Assembly (NCBI GenBank): GCA_016710965.1
Contig: JADJTW010000005.1
Coordinates: 62,001 to 126,000 of the forward strand
Reading direction: 5' to 3'
Origin: Flavobacteriales bacterium
GTDB lineage: Bacteria; Bacteroidota; Bacteroidia; Flavobacteriales_F; PHOS-HE28
Length of the DNA stretch: 64,000 nucleotides
A program made the translations under genes and the position numbers. Each line of letters starts with the position of its first letter. The stretch's first letter is position 1. Positions 26,918 to 36,747 of the stretch are shown piece by piece. The notes under the pieces are model-generated. The model was not told where the DNA came from and made no database searches. It saw nothing but the letters and a program-made list of their open reading frames with translations.

Positions 26918-27811
26918 ATGGGCTTGATAGACGACCTGAAGCTGCAATGGCGCAATGGCGGCATGGTGGTGCGGCTGTTGCTCATCAACGCTGCGGTCTT
27001 CGTTGCCTTGCACCTGATCGATCTTCCCTTCTGGGCCATGCGCCGCGAAGGACCCGGCCTGCTCGGCTATCTGGTGAGCACCAGCAACCTGCACGCGCTG
27101 CCGTGGCGCCCTTGGACGGTGGTCACCTACATGTTCACCCACTGGGAGTTCATGCACCTCTTCTTCAACATGCTCATGCTGTGGTTCATGGGCCGCATCT
27201 TCGAGGACCTGCTCGGCGGCAAGCGCTTGCTGGGCAACTACATCCTCGGTGGGCTCGCTGGCTTCGCGTTCTACCTCATCAGCTACAACCTGCTCCCGGT
27301 ATTCGACGGCTACGCCGATGGTTCGACCATATTGGGCGCATCGGCGGCTGTCATGGGCGTGCTGCTGGGCATAGCCACCTATCGTCCGGACTATGAAGTG
27401 CGACTGCTGCTCTTCGGCACGGTGAAACTGAAATGGATCGCGGTGGTGCTGCTGGTGATCGATCTTGTCAGCGTGCGCAGCAGCGGCAACAGCGGCGGCC
27501 ACCTGGCCCACTTGGGCGGCGCAGCCTACGGCATCCTCGCCAGCATGCAGTTGCGCCAGGGCCGCGATTGGTCATTGGCCTTCGTGAACCTGCTCGACCG
27601 CATGCGATCGCCCTTCATGCGCAAAGGACCGCGGCTGCGCGTGGAGAAGCGCCCCGGCCGAGCTGCGAGCGAACGCGATGCGGCGTTCAACGCGGCCAAG
27701 CGCGACAAGCAGGCGCGGGTGGACGCCATCCTGGACAAGATCAGCCGCAGCGGCTACGACAGTTTGAGCAAGGAGGAGAAGGACACGCTCTTCAAAGCGG
27801 GCAACGGCTGA
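26918..27811 (+). CDS. Rhomboid-family intramembrane serine protease (second) with C-terminal cytosolic tail
   Basis: 297 residues. Catalytic Ser142 in ILGASAAVMG (GxSx, Ala in place of the final Gly) and His198 in GGHLAHLGGAA. HWEFMHLFFNMLMLWFMG matches the TM2 signature. After the six-helix core there is a basic linker (GPRLRVEKRPGRAASERD) and a helical end (VDAILDKISRSGYDSLSKEEKDTLF) resembling the DUF6576 tail of Bacteroidota rhomboids. Lies 97 nt after the first rhomboid gene and 35 nt before the EEP gene; probably one operon. Confidence 0.92.
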   Translation: MGLIDDLKLQWRNGGMVVRLLLINAAVFVALHLIDLPFWAMRREGPGLLGYLVSTSNLHALPWRPWTVVTYMFTHWEFMHLFFNMLMLWFMGRIFEDLLGGKRLLGNYILGGLAGFAFYLISYNLLPVFDGYADGSTILGASAAVMGVLLGIATYRPDYEVRLLLFGTVKLKWIAVVLLVIDLVSVRSSGNSGGHLAHLGGAAYGILASMQLRQGRDWSLAFVNLLDRMRSPFMRKGPRLRVEKRPGRAASERDAAFNAAKRDKQARVDAILDKISRSGYDSLSKEEKDTLFKAGNG

Positions 27812-27846
27812 CAGGCCAGGAACACGAACAACGCGATCTGGAGCAT

Positions 27847-29019
27847 ATGCCACTGAGCGACGGAATGCCCGAGGAGAGCAAGGCGCCCAATCAGAAGGGC
27901 ACGGCTTCGCGCACGCGCCTATCGCGCTGGCATCGGCCGCTGTGGTGGCTGAACGTTGCGGCCGTGGCAGTGCTCCTGCTCACCTACCTGGCACCGCATG
28001 TGAGCCCCGGCACGGCGTGGCCGCTCATGCTGCTGGCCTTCAGCTATCCGTACCAGCTGTTGCTGCACGGCTTCTTGCTCCTCTGGTGGCTGGTGTTCCG
28101 CCGCAAGCGCATGCTGCTCACGGGCCTGGCCTTGCTGCTGGGCTGGGGGCATGTGGGCGACCACATCGGTTTCTTCGGAAGAAGCAGCATGCCCGACGAT
28201 GTCACCGGCGCACCGGTGAAGCTGATGAGCTGGAACGTACGCCTCTTCGACTTGTACAACTGGGATGGCAACGAGCGCACGCGCGATGCCATCTTCAGGG
28301 TGCTGCACAAGCAGAGCCCGGGCATCCTTTGCCTGCAGGAGTATTTCCAGAGCAGCGACAAGCGCTACTTCCGCACGCGCGAAGCCCTGGCGCGGGAATT
28401 CGGGTTCGTGGGCATGCATGAGCATTTCACCTTCGCAGCGCGCAACGACCAGCACTTCGGCATTAGCACCTGGAGCAGGCACCCGATCGTGGGCAAAGGC
28501 AACGTCGATTTCGGGCGACGCACCAACAATGTCTGCATCTGGAGCGATATCGCCATCGGGGATGATACCATCCGCGTATACAACGCCCACCTGTCGAGCT
28601 ACCACTTCGGCGATGAGGACTACCGCTTCATCGCGGAGCTCGATGCCGATACACAGGCCGATTCGCTCAAGAGCGGCAGCTGGCGCATCCTCATGCGACT
28701 GAAGGAGGGGGCCATACACCGGGCCGATGAAGCACGGCTGATCGCCGCGCACATGGCCCACTGCCCGTACCCGGCGGTCTTCTGCGGCGACATCAATGAT
28801 GTGCCCATGAGCTACGCCTACCATCTGTTGCGCAACGACATGGATGATGCGTTCCACGAAAGCGGGCGCGGCATGGGCGGCACCTATGTGGGCGATCTGC
28901 CACGCCTGCGCATCGACCACATCCTGCACGACGAGGCCATCGCAAGCTGGAGCTTCCGCACCCTGCCCGATGAGTTGAGCGACCACCTGCCCATAACGGC
29001 AGAGATCGCGGTGCGGTAG
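27847..29019 (+). CDS. Membrane-anchored endonuclease/exonuclease/phosphatase family protein
   Basis: 390 residues from the ATG at 27847; the frame is open further upstream only over the rhomboid gene. N-terminal part has three hydrophobic helices (PLWWLNVAAVAVLLLTYLAPH, AWPLMLLAFSYPYQLLLHGFLLLWW, LLTGLALLLGWG), then an EEP domain: VKLMSWNVRLFD, ILCLQEYF (metal-binding Glu), IRVYNAHLSS, AVFCGDINDVPMSYAY (GDxN), and SDHLPITAEI (catalytic His). The family hydrolyses phosphodiesters in nucleic acids or lipids; substrate unknown. Last gene of the mutL-rhomboid-rhomboid set. Confidence 0.9.
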   Translation: MPLSDGMPEESKAPNQKGTASRTRLSRWHRPLWWLNVAAVAVLLLTYLAPHVSPGTAWPLMLLAFSYPYQLLLHGFLLLWWLVFRRKRMLLTGLALLLGWGHVGDHIGFFGRSSMPDDVTGAPVKLMSWNVRLFDLYNWDGNERTRDAIFRVLHKQSPGILCLQEYFQSSDKRYFRTREALAREFGFVGMHEHFTFAARNDQHFGISTWSRHPIVGKGNVDFGRRTNNVCIWSDIAIGDDTIRVYNAHLSSYHFGDEDYRFIAELDADTQADSLKSGSWRILMRLKEGAIHRADEARLIAAHMAHCPYPAVFCGDINDVPMSYAYHLLRNDMDDAFHESGRGMGGTYVGDLPRLRIDHILHDEAIASWSFRTLPDELSDHLPITAEIAVR

Positions 29020-29112
29020 CCATCGAACTGGATCGAACCACGTACGCGATGCCGTGTACTGCGCAGTGATCGCCGCGCGTTGTCGCGCTGATCCACCAAA
29101 CCACCACCCACC

Positions 29113-30096
29113 ATGCGACATGCGTTCCTGCTCCTGATCGGGGCCTTCATTGTCCTCTTCGTATTCAGTTGTGGCCAGGCCTCCGAGCGTTCAGCGGATA
29201 ATCTCGCTGCCGAAAGCGCCCCGGCGATGGATGATCCCACTTCAGGCGGTGGTGAGCATGCGTGGGCCAATTCATCCAACGGTGAAGCGCTCGCAGACAA
29301 CGTGGCGCCCGCAACGATGAGCTCCAGTGCAGCACGCGCGACAAGCGATACCAACCGACGGTTCATCCGCACTGCTGATCTGCGCTTCCGCGTGAAGGAC
29401 GTGGTGAAGAGCACCTACGCCATCGAGGACCTGATCGCGGGCTTCGGGGGCCATGTGGAGCATACCGAGCTCACCTCGCGTGTGGACCATCGCTACACCA
29501 CGCCGATCAGCCAGGACAGCTTGCTGGAGACCACCAAGTTCACCGTGATCAACCGTGCCACCTTGCGGGTGCCTGCGGCGAACCTGGATACCGCGCTGAA
29601 GTCCTTGGCCCGCTTCGTGGATTTCCTGGACAGCCGCACCGTGAAGGCCGAGGATGTGCGCTTGATGCTGATGAGCAACCGAATGACGCAGCAACGTATC
29701 GCACGTCACCAGCAGCGAATGGAAACGGCCATTGACGAACAGGGGAGGAGGTTGCGCGAAACCGCCGGTGCCGAGGACCGTCTGCTCGACCGGCAGGAGC
29801 AAGCCGATCAGGCGCGTCTAAGCAGTTTGGGCCTCGAGGACCGCATCGCGTACAGTACCATCGTCATCGATATCTACCAGCGCCAGAGCACGCGCCACGA
29901 TCTGCTGCCCAATGAGCAGAACATCGACCGCTACGAGCCTGGCTTCTTCAGCGAGCTGGCCGCCTCGCTCGCCTTCGGTTGGAAGCTTCTCGTGCGCATC
30001 GTGCTCTTCATCGCCCGCTCCTGGAGCGTGCTGCTCATCATGGCGGTGATCTTCGCTGTGCTGCGCCGGGTATTCCGCAGCAAGCCTCAGAAGTAA
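29113..30096 (+). CDS. DUF4349 lipoprotein
   Basis: 327 residues. Lipoprotein signal (LLLIGAFIVLFVFSCGQ), a low-complexity linker, then the DUF4349 region: FIRTADLRFRVKDVVKSTYAIEDLIAGFGGHVEHTEL ... VINRATLRVPAANLDTALKSL, a coiled coil (IARHQQRMETAIDEQGRRLRET), and a C-terminal TM helix (VLFIARSWSVLLIMAVIFAVLRRVF). Envelope protein of unknown function. Its last 10 nt overlap the end of the convergent M23 peptidase gene. Confidence 0.9.
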   Translation: MRHAFLLLIGAFIVLFVFSCGQASERSADNLAAESAPAMDDPTSGGGEHAWANSSNGEALADNVAPATMSSSAARATSDTNRRFIRTADLRFRVKDVVKSTYAIEDLIAGFGGHVEHTELTSRVDHRYTTPISQDSLLETTKFTVINRATLRVPAANLDTALKSLARFVDFLDSRTVKAEDVRLMLMSNRMTQQRIARHQQRMETAIDEQGRRLRETAGAEDRLLDRQEQADQARLSSLGLEDRIAYSTIVIDIYQRQSTRHDLLPNEQNIDRYEPGFFSELAASLAFGWKLLVRIVLFIARSWSVLLIMAVIFAVLRRVFRSKPQK

Positions 30097-30587
30097 TCCG
30101 TCGGATCCAGGTAGAACATCTTCTTCCAGCCCTGCGGATCGCCATCGATGCGCCATGGGTAGGGAAGGAGCGTGGCGATGCTATAGTGGAGGTGCGGAGG
30201 CTTGCCCTGCGCATTGCCCGTATCGCCCACCGTGCCTATCCGATCGCCTGTGGACACCCAGCACCCGCTCCTCGTTTCAATGCGTTGCAGGTGCGCGTAG
30301 TAATGCACCCTCCATCGCGGACCGAGGACGAGCACCACGTTTCCGCCGCGCGAGAGTACGCCCGTGTAGATCACGCATCCTCCGGTGGCCGCGTTCACCG
30401 CCGTGCCCTTGCGCGCGAAGATGTCCACGCCCTTGTGCGTGCCGGACCTGCCCCACGGGTGGTGCCAGAAGGACTCCGGATGGTAACTGCCGGTGGTTGC
30501 GCCTTCCACGGGCATGCGCAAGTGCTGAGGAAGCAGGAAGCCGATGAGGAGCACCGTCATCAGGGCTATCAGGATCCTACGCTTCAT
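30087..30587 (-). CDS. M23-family (LytM) zinc endopeptidase
   Basis: 166 residues from the ATG at 30587. An N-terminal signal anchor (RILIALMTVLLIGFLLPQHL) is followed by a compact LytM domain with HKGVD (His51, Asp55) and HLH (His132, His134), the zinc-binding set, so it should be active. GTAVNAATGGCVIYTGVLSRGGNVVLVLG and TGDRIGTVGDTGNAQGKPPHLHYSI are typical. These enzymes cleave peptidoglycan cross-links or, when small and anchored, act in envelope remodelling. Confidence 0.9.
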   Translation of the reverse strand: MKRRILIALMTVLLIGFLLPQHLRMPVEGATTGSYHPESFWHHPWGRSGTHKGVDIFARKGTAVNAATGGCVIYTGVLSRGGNVVLVLGPRWRVHYYAHLQRIETRSGCWVSTGDRIGTVGDTGNAQGKPPHLHYSIATLLPYPWRIDGDPQGWKKMFYLDPTDYF

Positions 30588-30655
30588 GCCGATGGAACGC
30601 AAGGACAGCTGGGCAGCGTACATCGGCGCTGTGATGTCCGTGCAAGCGCGCTCCT

Positions 30656-30663
30656 TAGCTTCG
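30656..30663 (+). promoter_or_regulatory. Candidate -7 element (TAGCTTCG) for the M1 peptidase gene
   Basis: TAnnTTCG, 17 nt before the ATG at 30681; predicts a leader of about 10 nt. Confidence 0.35.
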
Positions 30664-30680
30664 GGCACTTCCCACGGACC

Positions 30681-33114
30681 ATGACCCTTCGAATCGCGAT
30701 CCTGCCCTGCCTGATCACCTGCACCATCGCCGCATCGGCGCAGCCGATCAAGAACGGATGCCACTATTTCCGCAACAAAGGGGCTGCGCATCGCGAGCTG
30801 ACCGCTGCCGAGCGCACCGTGATCTTGGAGACCATCGCGCGCAGCGACACCTTCGATATCGTCCACTACGACATCTCACTTGACGTGACGAGCTACAGCA
30901 CGCAACTGGTGAAGGCGGCCACCACCATCACCTTCCGCGCGCTCATGCCCGGCCAGGCCTTCATCCGCTTCGACCTGTGGGACCTCACTATCGATTCGGT
31001 CATCGGCCCCGTTGGTCCGATGACCTATGGTTACGATGGTCTTTACCTGCGCGCGGACTTCGAAACGTCGCCTGCCGTTGGTGTCGATGAGCAGATCACC
31101 GTGCATTACCACGGAACGCCCAACCGGGATCCCAGTTGGGGCGGCTTCTACTTCGAGAGCAACTACATCTACAACCTCGGCATCGGGCTCACCACCATAC
31201 CGCCCAATTTCGGCAAGGTGTGGTACCCGTGCTTCGACAGTTTCGTGGAACGCGCCAGCTACACCTACCATGTCAAGAGCGCGGGCACTTTCCGGTTGCA
31301 CGGCCAGGGCACCTTCCTTGGAGAAGTGCAATTGGCTGGCGATACGGTGATCCGCTCTTACGACCTGCAGCAGGAGATCCCCACGCACCTGAGCGCCATT
31401 GCGGTAGCCGACTACCGCGATAGCAGCTGGGTGCATGCCGGTGCCAACGGCGACATCCCCGTCACGCTTACGGGCAAGCCCGCTACGCTCAACGCCATGG
31501 TCTCGCGTTTCGGCGACCTGGGCGGTGCGATAGACGCGTGCGAATTCTGGTACGGCCCCTATGCATACGAGCGCGTAGGATATGTGCTCACCACCGATGG
31601 CGCATTGGAGATCCCCACCAACGTGGCCTACCCCGACTTCATGCCCAGCCAGAACAGCAATGCCAACCGCGCGCTGTACACCCACGAGCTCGGTCATCAC
31701 TGGTGGGGCGATGTGGTGACGCCGTACGTGCATAACGATATGTGGCTGAAGGAGGGCCCGGCTGAATACGCATCGCACCTGGTGGTGGAATGGGTGAACG
31801 GGCGCGATGCCTTCGTGAGCACGGTGAAGAACAACCTGCTCGATATCATGACCACCGCGCACCTCGACGATGGCGGCTTCCAGGCGCTCTCGCCGATGCC
31901 CGACCCGTACATCTACGGCACGCACACCTACAACAAGGGCGCGGCCGTGGTGCATAATCTGCGCGGCTACCTCGGCGATACGCTCTTCCGCAGCGCCATG
32001 CACCAGATGATGGTGCAGTACGGCAATAGCGCCATCACAGCCGAAGGATTCAAGGAGGCACTGGAAGGCATCACAGGCCTGGACATGGACCCCTTCTTCG
32101 ATGCGTGGGTCTTCGCGCCGGGCTATTCCGTCTTCGAGGTGCGTTCATTCACCGTTCAACCCAGCGGCGGCCAATGGCAGGTGGACTTGCACATCGGCCA
32201 GAAGCTCTACGGCACCACCGGATACCACGGCGATACACCACTGGACCTAACGCTCCTTGCCGCTGATGGCACCGTGTTCGAGACGATCATCACCGCCAAC
32301 GGCCAGTTCTGCAACGCGCAGGTCGATTGTCCCTTCGAGCCCGTGATGGCCGTGCTCAACCGCTACCAGCGCCTCAACCAGGCGCGCATGGATACCGAGA
32401 TCACGCTCGTTCCCGGCAGCACGTTCAGCAATGTGCTTCCGTACACGGAATTCAGGCTCTACGCCGACACGCTCGTGGACAGCACGCTCGTGCGCGTGGA
32501 CCACATCTGGAGCGGCGCCGATGATGACGCCTTCGGCTGGGGCATCCAGGAGATCAGCGGCACGCATTACTGGAACGTGGATGGGTTGTGGCCCGAAGGG
32601 GACTGCACTGCGCGGGAGGCTGCTCTACTTCGGCGGTGTAGCAGGTCAGTTCGATCACGCGCTCGTCGGCGGCAATGAAGCCGGCATGGTGGCTGTGCAT
32701 CGCGCCACCGCCGATGAGCCCTGGCAGGTCTACGCCGACCAGACCGTGAACGCCGGGTCGCTCACCAATGGCACCGGCTCCATCGATCTGCAGCCGCTGC
32801 GCAAAGGGCAGTACGCCTTCGCGAAGATCAGCGGCGCCATCGGCCTTCCGGAGAAGGAGGGAGGCGCGTTCATCCTCTTCCCGGTGCCGACAGATGATCG
32901 TCTTACGGCTCGCTTCGACGCGCCATTATCCCAGCTCGCCTTGCTCGATGTGATCGCCGCCGATGGCAGGTTGATGATGCGCAGCACCCTCGGTGCGGGA
33001 AACTCCACCGCTGCGTTGGATGTGAGTTCGGTGCCTTCCGGCTCCTACGTCCTGCGCGCTTCCACTGTGCAGGGCGATGTGCTCGGCGCCCGGGCCTTCA
33101 GCATAGCGCGCTGA
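30681..33114 (+). CDS. Secreted M1-family aminopeptidase with T9SS type A domain (one-base frameshift)
   Basis: About 810 residues once a single extra G in GGGG at 32598-32601 is removed; as written the frame stops at 32678, while the other frame carries LLYFGGVAGQFDHALVG and the sorting domain to 33114. Signal peptide MTLRIAILPCLITCTIAASAQ. Zinc site HELGHHWWGD (His335, Glu336, His339) with third ligand Glu358 in WLKEGPAEYA, the M1 spacing. The usual GAMEN substrate motif is GALEIPTN. C-terminus: FPVPTDDRLTARF ... VPSGSYVLRAST, a type A sorting domain. Probably a surface or secreted aminopeptidase. The next gene begins 1 nt after its stop. Confidence 0.88.
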
Positions 33115-33115
33115 G

Positions 33116-34171
33116 ATGTCCTTCAACGCCATCGGCCTTCGCAAGCCGCTTTATTCGGTGAGCGCCGGGCTGAACGACTATCTGCGGAAGCACGGTAGAC
33201 TGGCGGCGTCGCCGGTGAGCTATGATGACCTGAAGCGCTATGATGGCTTGATGCCTCAGCTTGGCGCCGATGGGCGTGAGACGCTTTGGAACACGGTGCT
33301 TTTCAGGCCGCAAGAGCTGCACGAGTTGCACGAGCGGCTGGTGGAAGCCTACCAACTGCTGATCGCCGACGGCCGCCACATCGACCACCTGCAAGTGGCA
33401 GGCGTGGACCTTTGCCCTTACGGCAATTCGCAACCCTTCCGGGTGAAGATCCACAATAAGCTCAACGACAACCACGACTACTACTACATCAAGCGGACCG
33501 ACGCCAGCCGGGTATACGGTTTGGAATTGGAGCATCTCCTCTCGCCCAACCGGATCAACTATGTGATGGATGGCGTCACCTTGCTCGAAGAGCACATCAT
33601 CGGCGTGCCGGGCGATACGTTCATCAAGGACCCCTCGCGCTATGGTGGTGGCATGAACGCCGTGCGACTTTGCAAGGAGTTCATCAAGTTCAACGAGCGC
33701 TGCTTCGTGCGCTTGCTGGGCGATATGCGTGCGTACAACTTCGTCGTGGACGTCATCCACGATCTCGACCAGGTGCAGTACCGGATCCGCACCATCGACC
33801 TTGACCAGCAGTGCCACGAGGGCCGCCTGCGCATCTATCTGCCGCAGTTCTACAAGGAGAACCTGCCATACGTGGAACTGGCTGCGAAGGTGATCGGTGC
33901 CGAAAGCGTCGACCAATACCGCAACGAGGAACGTTCGCTGTTGCGCCGACGACTGAAGCTGGCCAAGGACACCCTTGCCGAATTGCTCGCGGCCATGCAC
34001 CACGATGAACTGGCCCCGGAGGCGAACGTGAGGCAACTGGCGGCCGAGCTCGCCGATCATCATTCGGATGAGGCCTTCCTTGCCTGCCGCAGCATGGGCG
34101 CCCTCCTGGCTCTGCACTTGCGCGCCTGTCTCGGCGGGGACGATGTGCGGCTACCTGTTTCAGCGACTTAG
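33116..34171 (+). CDS. Conserved-looking protein of unknown function
   Basis: 351 residues, no signal peptide or TM segment, so cytosolic. Distinct features: KIHNKLNDNHDYYYIKRTDASRVYGLELEHLLSP, MNAVRLCKEFIKFNERCFVRLLGDMRAYNFVVDVI, and a Gln/His-rich IRTIDLDQQCHEGRLRIYLPQFYK. The mix of conserved-type polar residues (DMRAYNF, DLDQQ) suggests a nucleotide- or phosphate-handling enzyme, but I do not recognise the family. Starts 1 nt after the M1 stop codon, so translation may be coupled. Confidence 0.75.
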   Translation: MSFNAIGLRKPLYSVSAGLNDYLRKHGRLAASPVSYDDLKRYDGLMPQLGADGRETLWNTVLFRPQELHELHERLVEAYQLLIADGRHIDHLQVAGVDLCPYGNSQPFRVKIHNKLNDNHDYYYIKRTDASRVYGLELEHLLSPNRINYVMDGVTLLEEHIIGVPGDTFIKDPSRYGGGMNAVRLCKEFIKFNERCFVRLLGDMRAYNFVVDVIHDLDQVQYRIRTIDLDQQCHEGRLRIYLPQFYKENLPYVELAAKVIGAESVDQYRNEERSLLRRRLKLAKDTLAELLAAMHHDELAPEANVRQLAAELADHHSDEAFLACRSMGALLALHLRACLGGDDVRLPVSAT

Positions 34172-34262
34172 GCATTCGTCGGCGGATGGCAGGCCTTCGC
34201 CGGTCCTGTAACCTCCTTCGTGGGCAAGCGTTACAGGCCCCGAACGAATGGATCCCTACCCG

Positions 34263-35006
34263 ATGAACACAAGGAAATGGCCCCTGATGGTCGCCCTTCT
34301 GATGGCCGTGATGACCTTCGGTCAGCAATCGCAGAGCATCATGTACAAATGGCTGAACGTGCCATGCTCCGAAATGCTCAACTGTGACCAAGGCTGCAGC
34401 GCCTGCAACCTCTCCAGCGGCGGCAACGGCGTGCTCATCGGCACCAACATGGCGTGGATCGGTGTAAGCACCTGCCCGGTGCCCGTCGCCTCCGGCGACA
34501 ACGCCGTGCTCACTTACGGCTGGCCTTCCATCGCCGACGATCAGCACTACGTGATCTTCAGCGGCATTGCAGCCGTACCCATGCGCATCGACAGCCTCAT
34601 CATCAACCATACCAGCGCCACCAACGGGCCCGAACGGTTGAAGGTGGCCTTCACCAATGACGTGGCCGCGCCCATGGCGGAGATCTCCGATGCACTGGTG
34701 CCACCTTCCTTCGACAATATCGTCTTCACCGAGCTCGGAGAGATAGCAGTGCCCCCCGGCTCTCCATACGGCTCCTTCCAAGTGAAGCTCACACCCTATC
34801 AGGGCTGGGGCGAGCCTTGGGGCCTGAACGAGGTGCGCGTCGTATGCACCCCTGTTGAACAGAGCGGGGTCGGCATCAATGAAGTATGGAACAACCGCAC
34901 GCTCGTCACCGTGGGCCCTTGGTTCGATGTGATGGGCCGACGCACCGGCGAAGAGCCCGCACCCGGCGTCTATGTAGGCCCCGCCAAGCGCGTTCGCGTG
35001 TTCTGA
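34263..35006 (+). CDS. Secreted protein with degenerate T9SS-type C-terminus
   Basis: 247 residues from the ATG at 34263 (MNTRKWPLMVALLMAVMTFGQ, signal peptide); an ATG at 34248 would add 5 residues. The N-terminal mature part is Cys-rich (VPCSEMLNCDQGCSACNLSS) and the middle is a beta-sandwich-like domain. The end (WFDVMGRRTGEEPAPGVYVGPAKRVRVF) resembles the last strands of a type A sorting domain without its PNP start. Function unknown. Confidence 0.75.
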   Translation: MNTRKWPLMVALLMAVMTFGQQSQSIMYKWLNVPCSEMLNCDQGCSACNLSSGGNGVLIGTNMAWIGVSTCPVPVASGDNAVLTYGWPSIADDQHYVIFSGIAAVPMRIDSLIINHTSATNGPERLKVAFTNDVAAPMAEISDALVPPSFDNIVFTELGEIAVPPGSPYGSFQVKLTPYQGWGEPWGLNEVRVVCTPVEQSGVGINEVWNNRTLVTVGPWFDVMGRRTGEEPAPGVYVGPAKRVRVF

Positions 35007-35088
35007 AGCGCTTTCACGGCACCTCCCGAATAACAACGTTCCGCTCGTGACGGCAGGCGCAAGCGTCGGCTGAGCCCGCCTGCACGGA

Positions 35089-35096
35089 TACCTTCG
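35089..35096 (+). promoter_or_regulatory. Candidate -7 element (TACCTTCG) for the sugar dehydrogenase gene
   Basis: TAnnTTCG, 13 nt before the ATG at 35110; predicts a leader of only a few nucleotides. Confidence 0.35.
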
Positions 35097-35109
35097 CTGC
35101 GTCGAGCGC

Positions 35110-36747
35110 ATGAAGCTTTCCGCATCGTTCCGTTGCCTGGGTGTTCTGGCGTTCGCCTTCGCCCAGGCCAGCCCTGCACAGGTCCCCGTTGAACTTGAAC
35201 TCGTGCTATGGTCGCAGAACCTGGGCGGTGCTGTTGATGTGACCCACTGCGGCGACGATCGCTTGTTCGTGCTGCGTCAGTGGGGTGCCATCACCATCGT
35301 GGTGGATAGCATGGTGAACCTCTCGCCGGCCTTCCTCGACATCACACCGCAGGTGCTGTACAACGGCGAGCGAGGGATGCTCGGCCTGGCCTTCGACCCC
35401 GATTACGCGAACAATGGCTTCTTCTACGTGAGCTATGTGGCCAGCGTGGGTACCTATGGCACATCACGCCTGTCGCGTTTCAGCAGGCACGCCTCCAACC
35501 CGAACCTGGCCGATCCCTTGAGCGAGGTTGTGCTGCTTAGCTTTCCGCAGCCCGATCCCATACACCAAGGGGGCGGCCTTGTTTTCGGCAACGACGGCTA
35601 CCTGTACGCTGCTTTCGGCGACGGTGGCGGACCGGCCGATCCGAACAACACCGGACAGGATCCCATGGACTTCTTTGGTTGCATCATCCGCATCAAGCCC
35701 GAGCCGGACAGCACCTATTCCATTCCTCCTGACAATCCCTTCGTGGGATCGCCCAACGGCGAGCGCAAGGAGATCTGGGCCTACGGCCTGCGCAATCCGT
35801 TCCGCATCGGCATCGATGCGCTCACAGGCGATCTGTGGATCGGTGATGTGGGCCAGCAACTGTGGGAGGAGATCGATCGAATGGACGCAGGCGACAACAG
35901 CGGGCGTAATTTCGGCTGGAGCTGCTACGAAGGCTTCATCGCCTTCGACACGTTGCATTGCATCGATGGTGCAGTGACGACCGATCCCATCGTGGTGCAG
36001 CCGCACAGCATCAATGGCGGAAACTTCTGCGCGATCATCGCGGGCGAGGTGTATCGCGGCAGCCAATGGCCGCGGATGCAGGGCCGCTTCTTCTACACCG
36101 ACTATTGCACCGGTGGCTTGCGTTCGCTCGTAAGCGATGGCCAGGGCGGTTGGATCGATCATCCCGGAGCCGACGTGCCCTTCCCGGGCATGAGCTCCAT
36201 CGGCACGAATAACGTGGGGGAACTGTTCGCTACCAATGTCTCGTTCGGTCGCGTGTACAAGATCAAGGACAAGTGCCCCATGGATCCGCCCGCCGTGCTA
36301 CCCGATGGAAACAACCTCACGAGCTCGGTAATCGGTGCTTCGTACATCTGGTTCCTCGAAGGCGACACTTTGCAGGGCGAAACGCAGGAAGCGACCTACG
36401 CCTTCGTGTCAGGCAACTACAGTGTGGAAGTCACCTTCAGCAACGGCTGCAAGAAGACATCGACGCCTTACTTCCACTTGAGCACATCTATTGCGGACGC
36501 ATCGAACGGCGTGGTCAAGGTGTACCCGCAGCCAGCGTCGGCGAGCATCACCGTGGAGACGATCCCCACGGTCGGCCGCATCATCATGCTCGATATCACC
36601 GGACGCGTCGTGCTTCGCGATCGCACGAGGGCGTTGCAGCGTGCCACGCTCGATGTGAGCGCATTGCGCGAGGGGCCTTACATCCTCGAGCTGCGCAACG
36701 CAAGCGGCGACGTGCTCGGGCGTCGCGCATGCATCATTGCCCGGTGA
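35110..36747 (+). CDS. Secreted PQQ-dependent sugar dehydrogenase-type beta-propeller, T9SS type A
   Basis: 545 residues with a signal peptide (CLGVLAFAFAQASPAQ). The propeller matches the soluble glucose/sorbosone dehydrogenase group: VDVTHCGDDRLFVLRQWGAI, GERGMLGLAFDPDYANNGFFYV, DPIHQGGGLVFGNDGYLYAAFGDGGG, EIWAYGLRNPFRIGIDALTGDLWIGDVGQ, FGWSCYEG. The His in HQGGG and the Arg in LRNPFR are in the positions used for PQQ binding and catalysis. After a linker, VYPQPASASITVETI ... REGPYILELRN is a type A sorting domain. The oxidised sugar is unknown. Stop codon abuts that of xerD. Confidence 0.9.
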   Translation: MKLSASFRCLGVLAFAFAQASPAQVPVELELVLWSQNLGGAVDVTHCGDDRLFVLRQWGAITIVVDSMVNLSPAFLDITPQVLYNGERGMLGLAFDPDYANNGFFYVSYVASVGTYGTSRLSRFSRHASNPNLADPLSEVVLLSFPQPDPIHQGGGLVFGNDGYLYAAFGDGGGPADPNNTGQDPMDFFGCIIRIKPEPDSTYSIPPDNPFVGSPNGERKEIWAYGLRNPFRIGIDALTGDLWIGDVGQQLWEEIDRMDAGDNSGRNFGWSCYEGFIAFDTLHCIDGAVTTDPIVVQPHSINGGNFCAIIAGEVYRGSQWPRMQGRFFYTDYCTGGLRSLVSDGQGGWIDHPGADVPFPGMSSIGTNNVGELFATNVSFGRVYKIKDKCPMDPPAVLPDGNNLTSSVIGASYIWFLEGDTLQGETQEATYAFVSGNYSVEVTFSNGCKKTSTPYFHLSTSIADASNGVVKVYPQPASASITVETIPTVGRIIMLDITGRVVLRDRTRALQRATLDVSALREGPYILELRNASGDVLGRRACIIAR

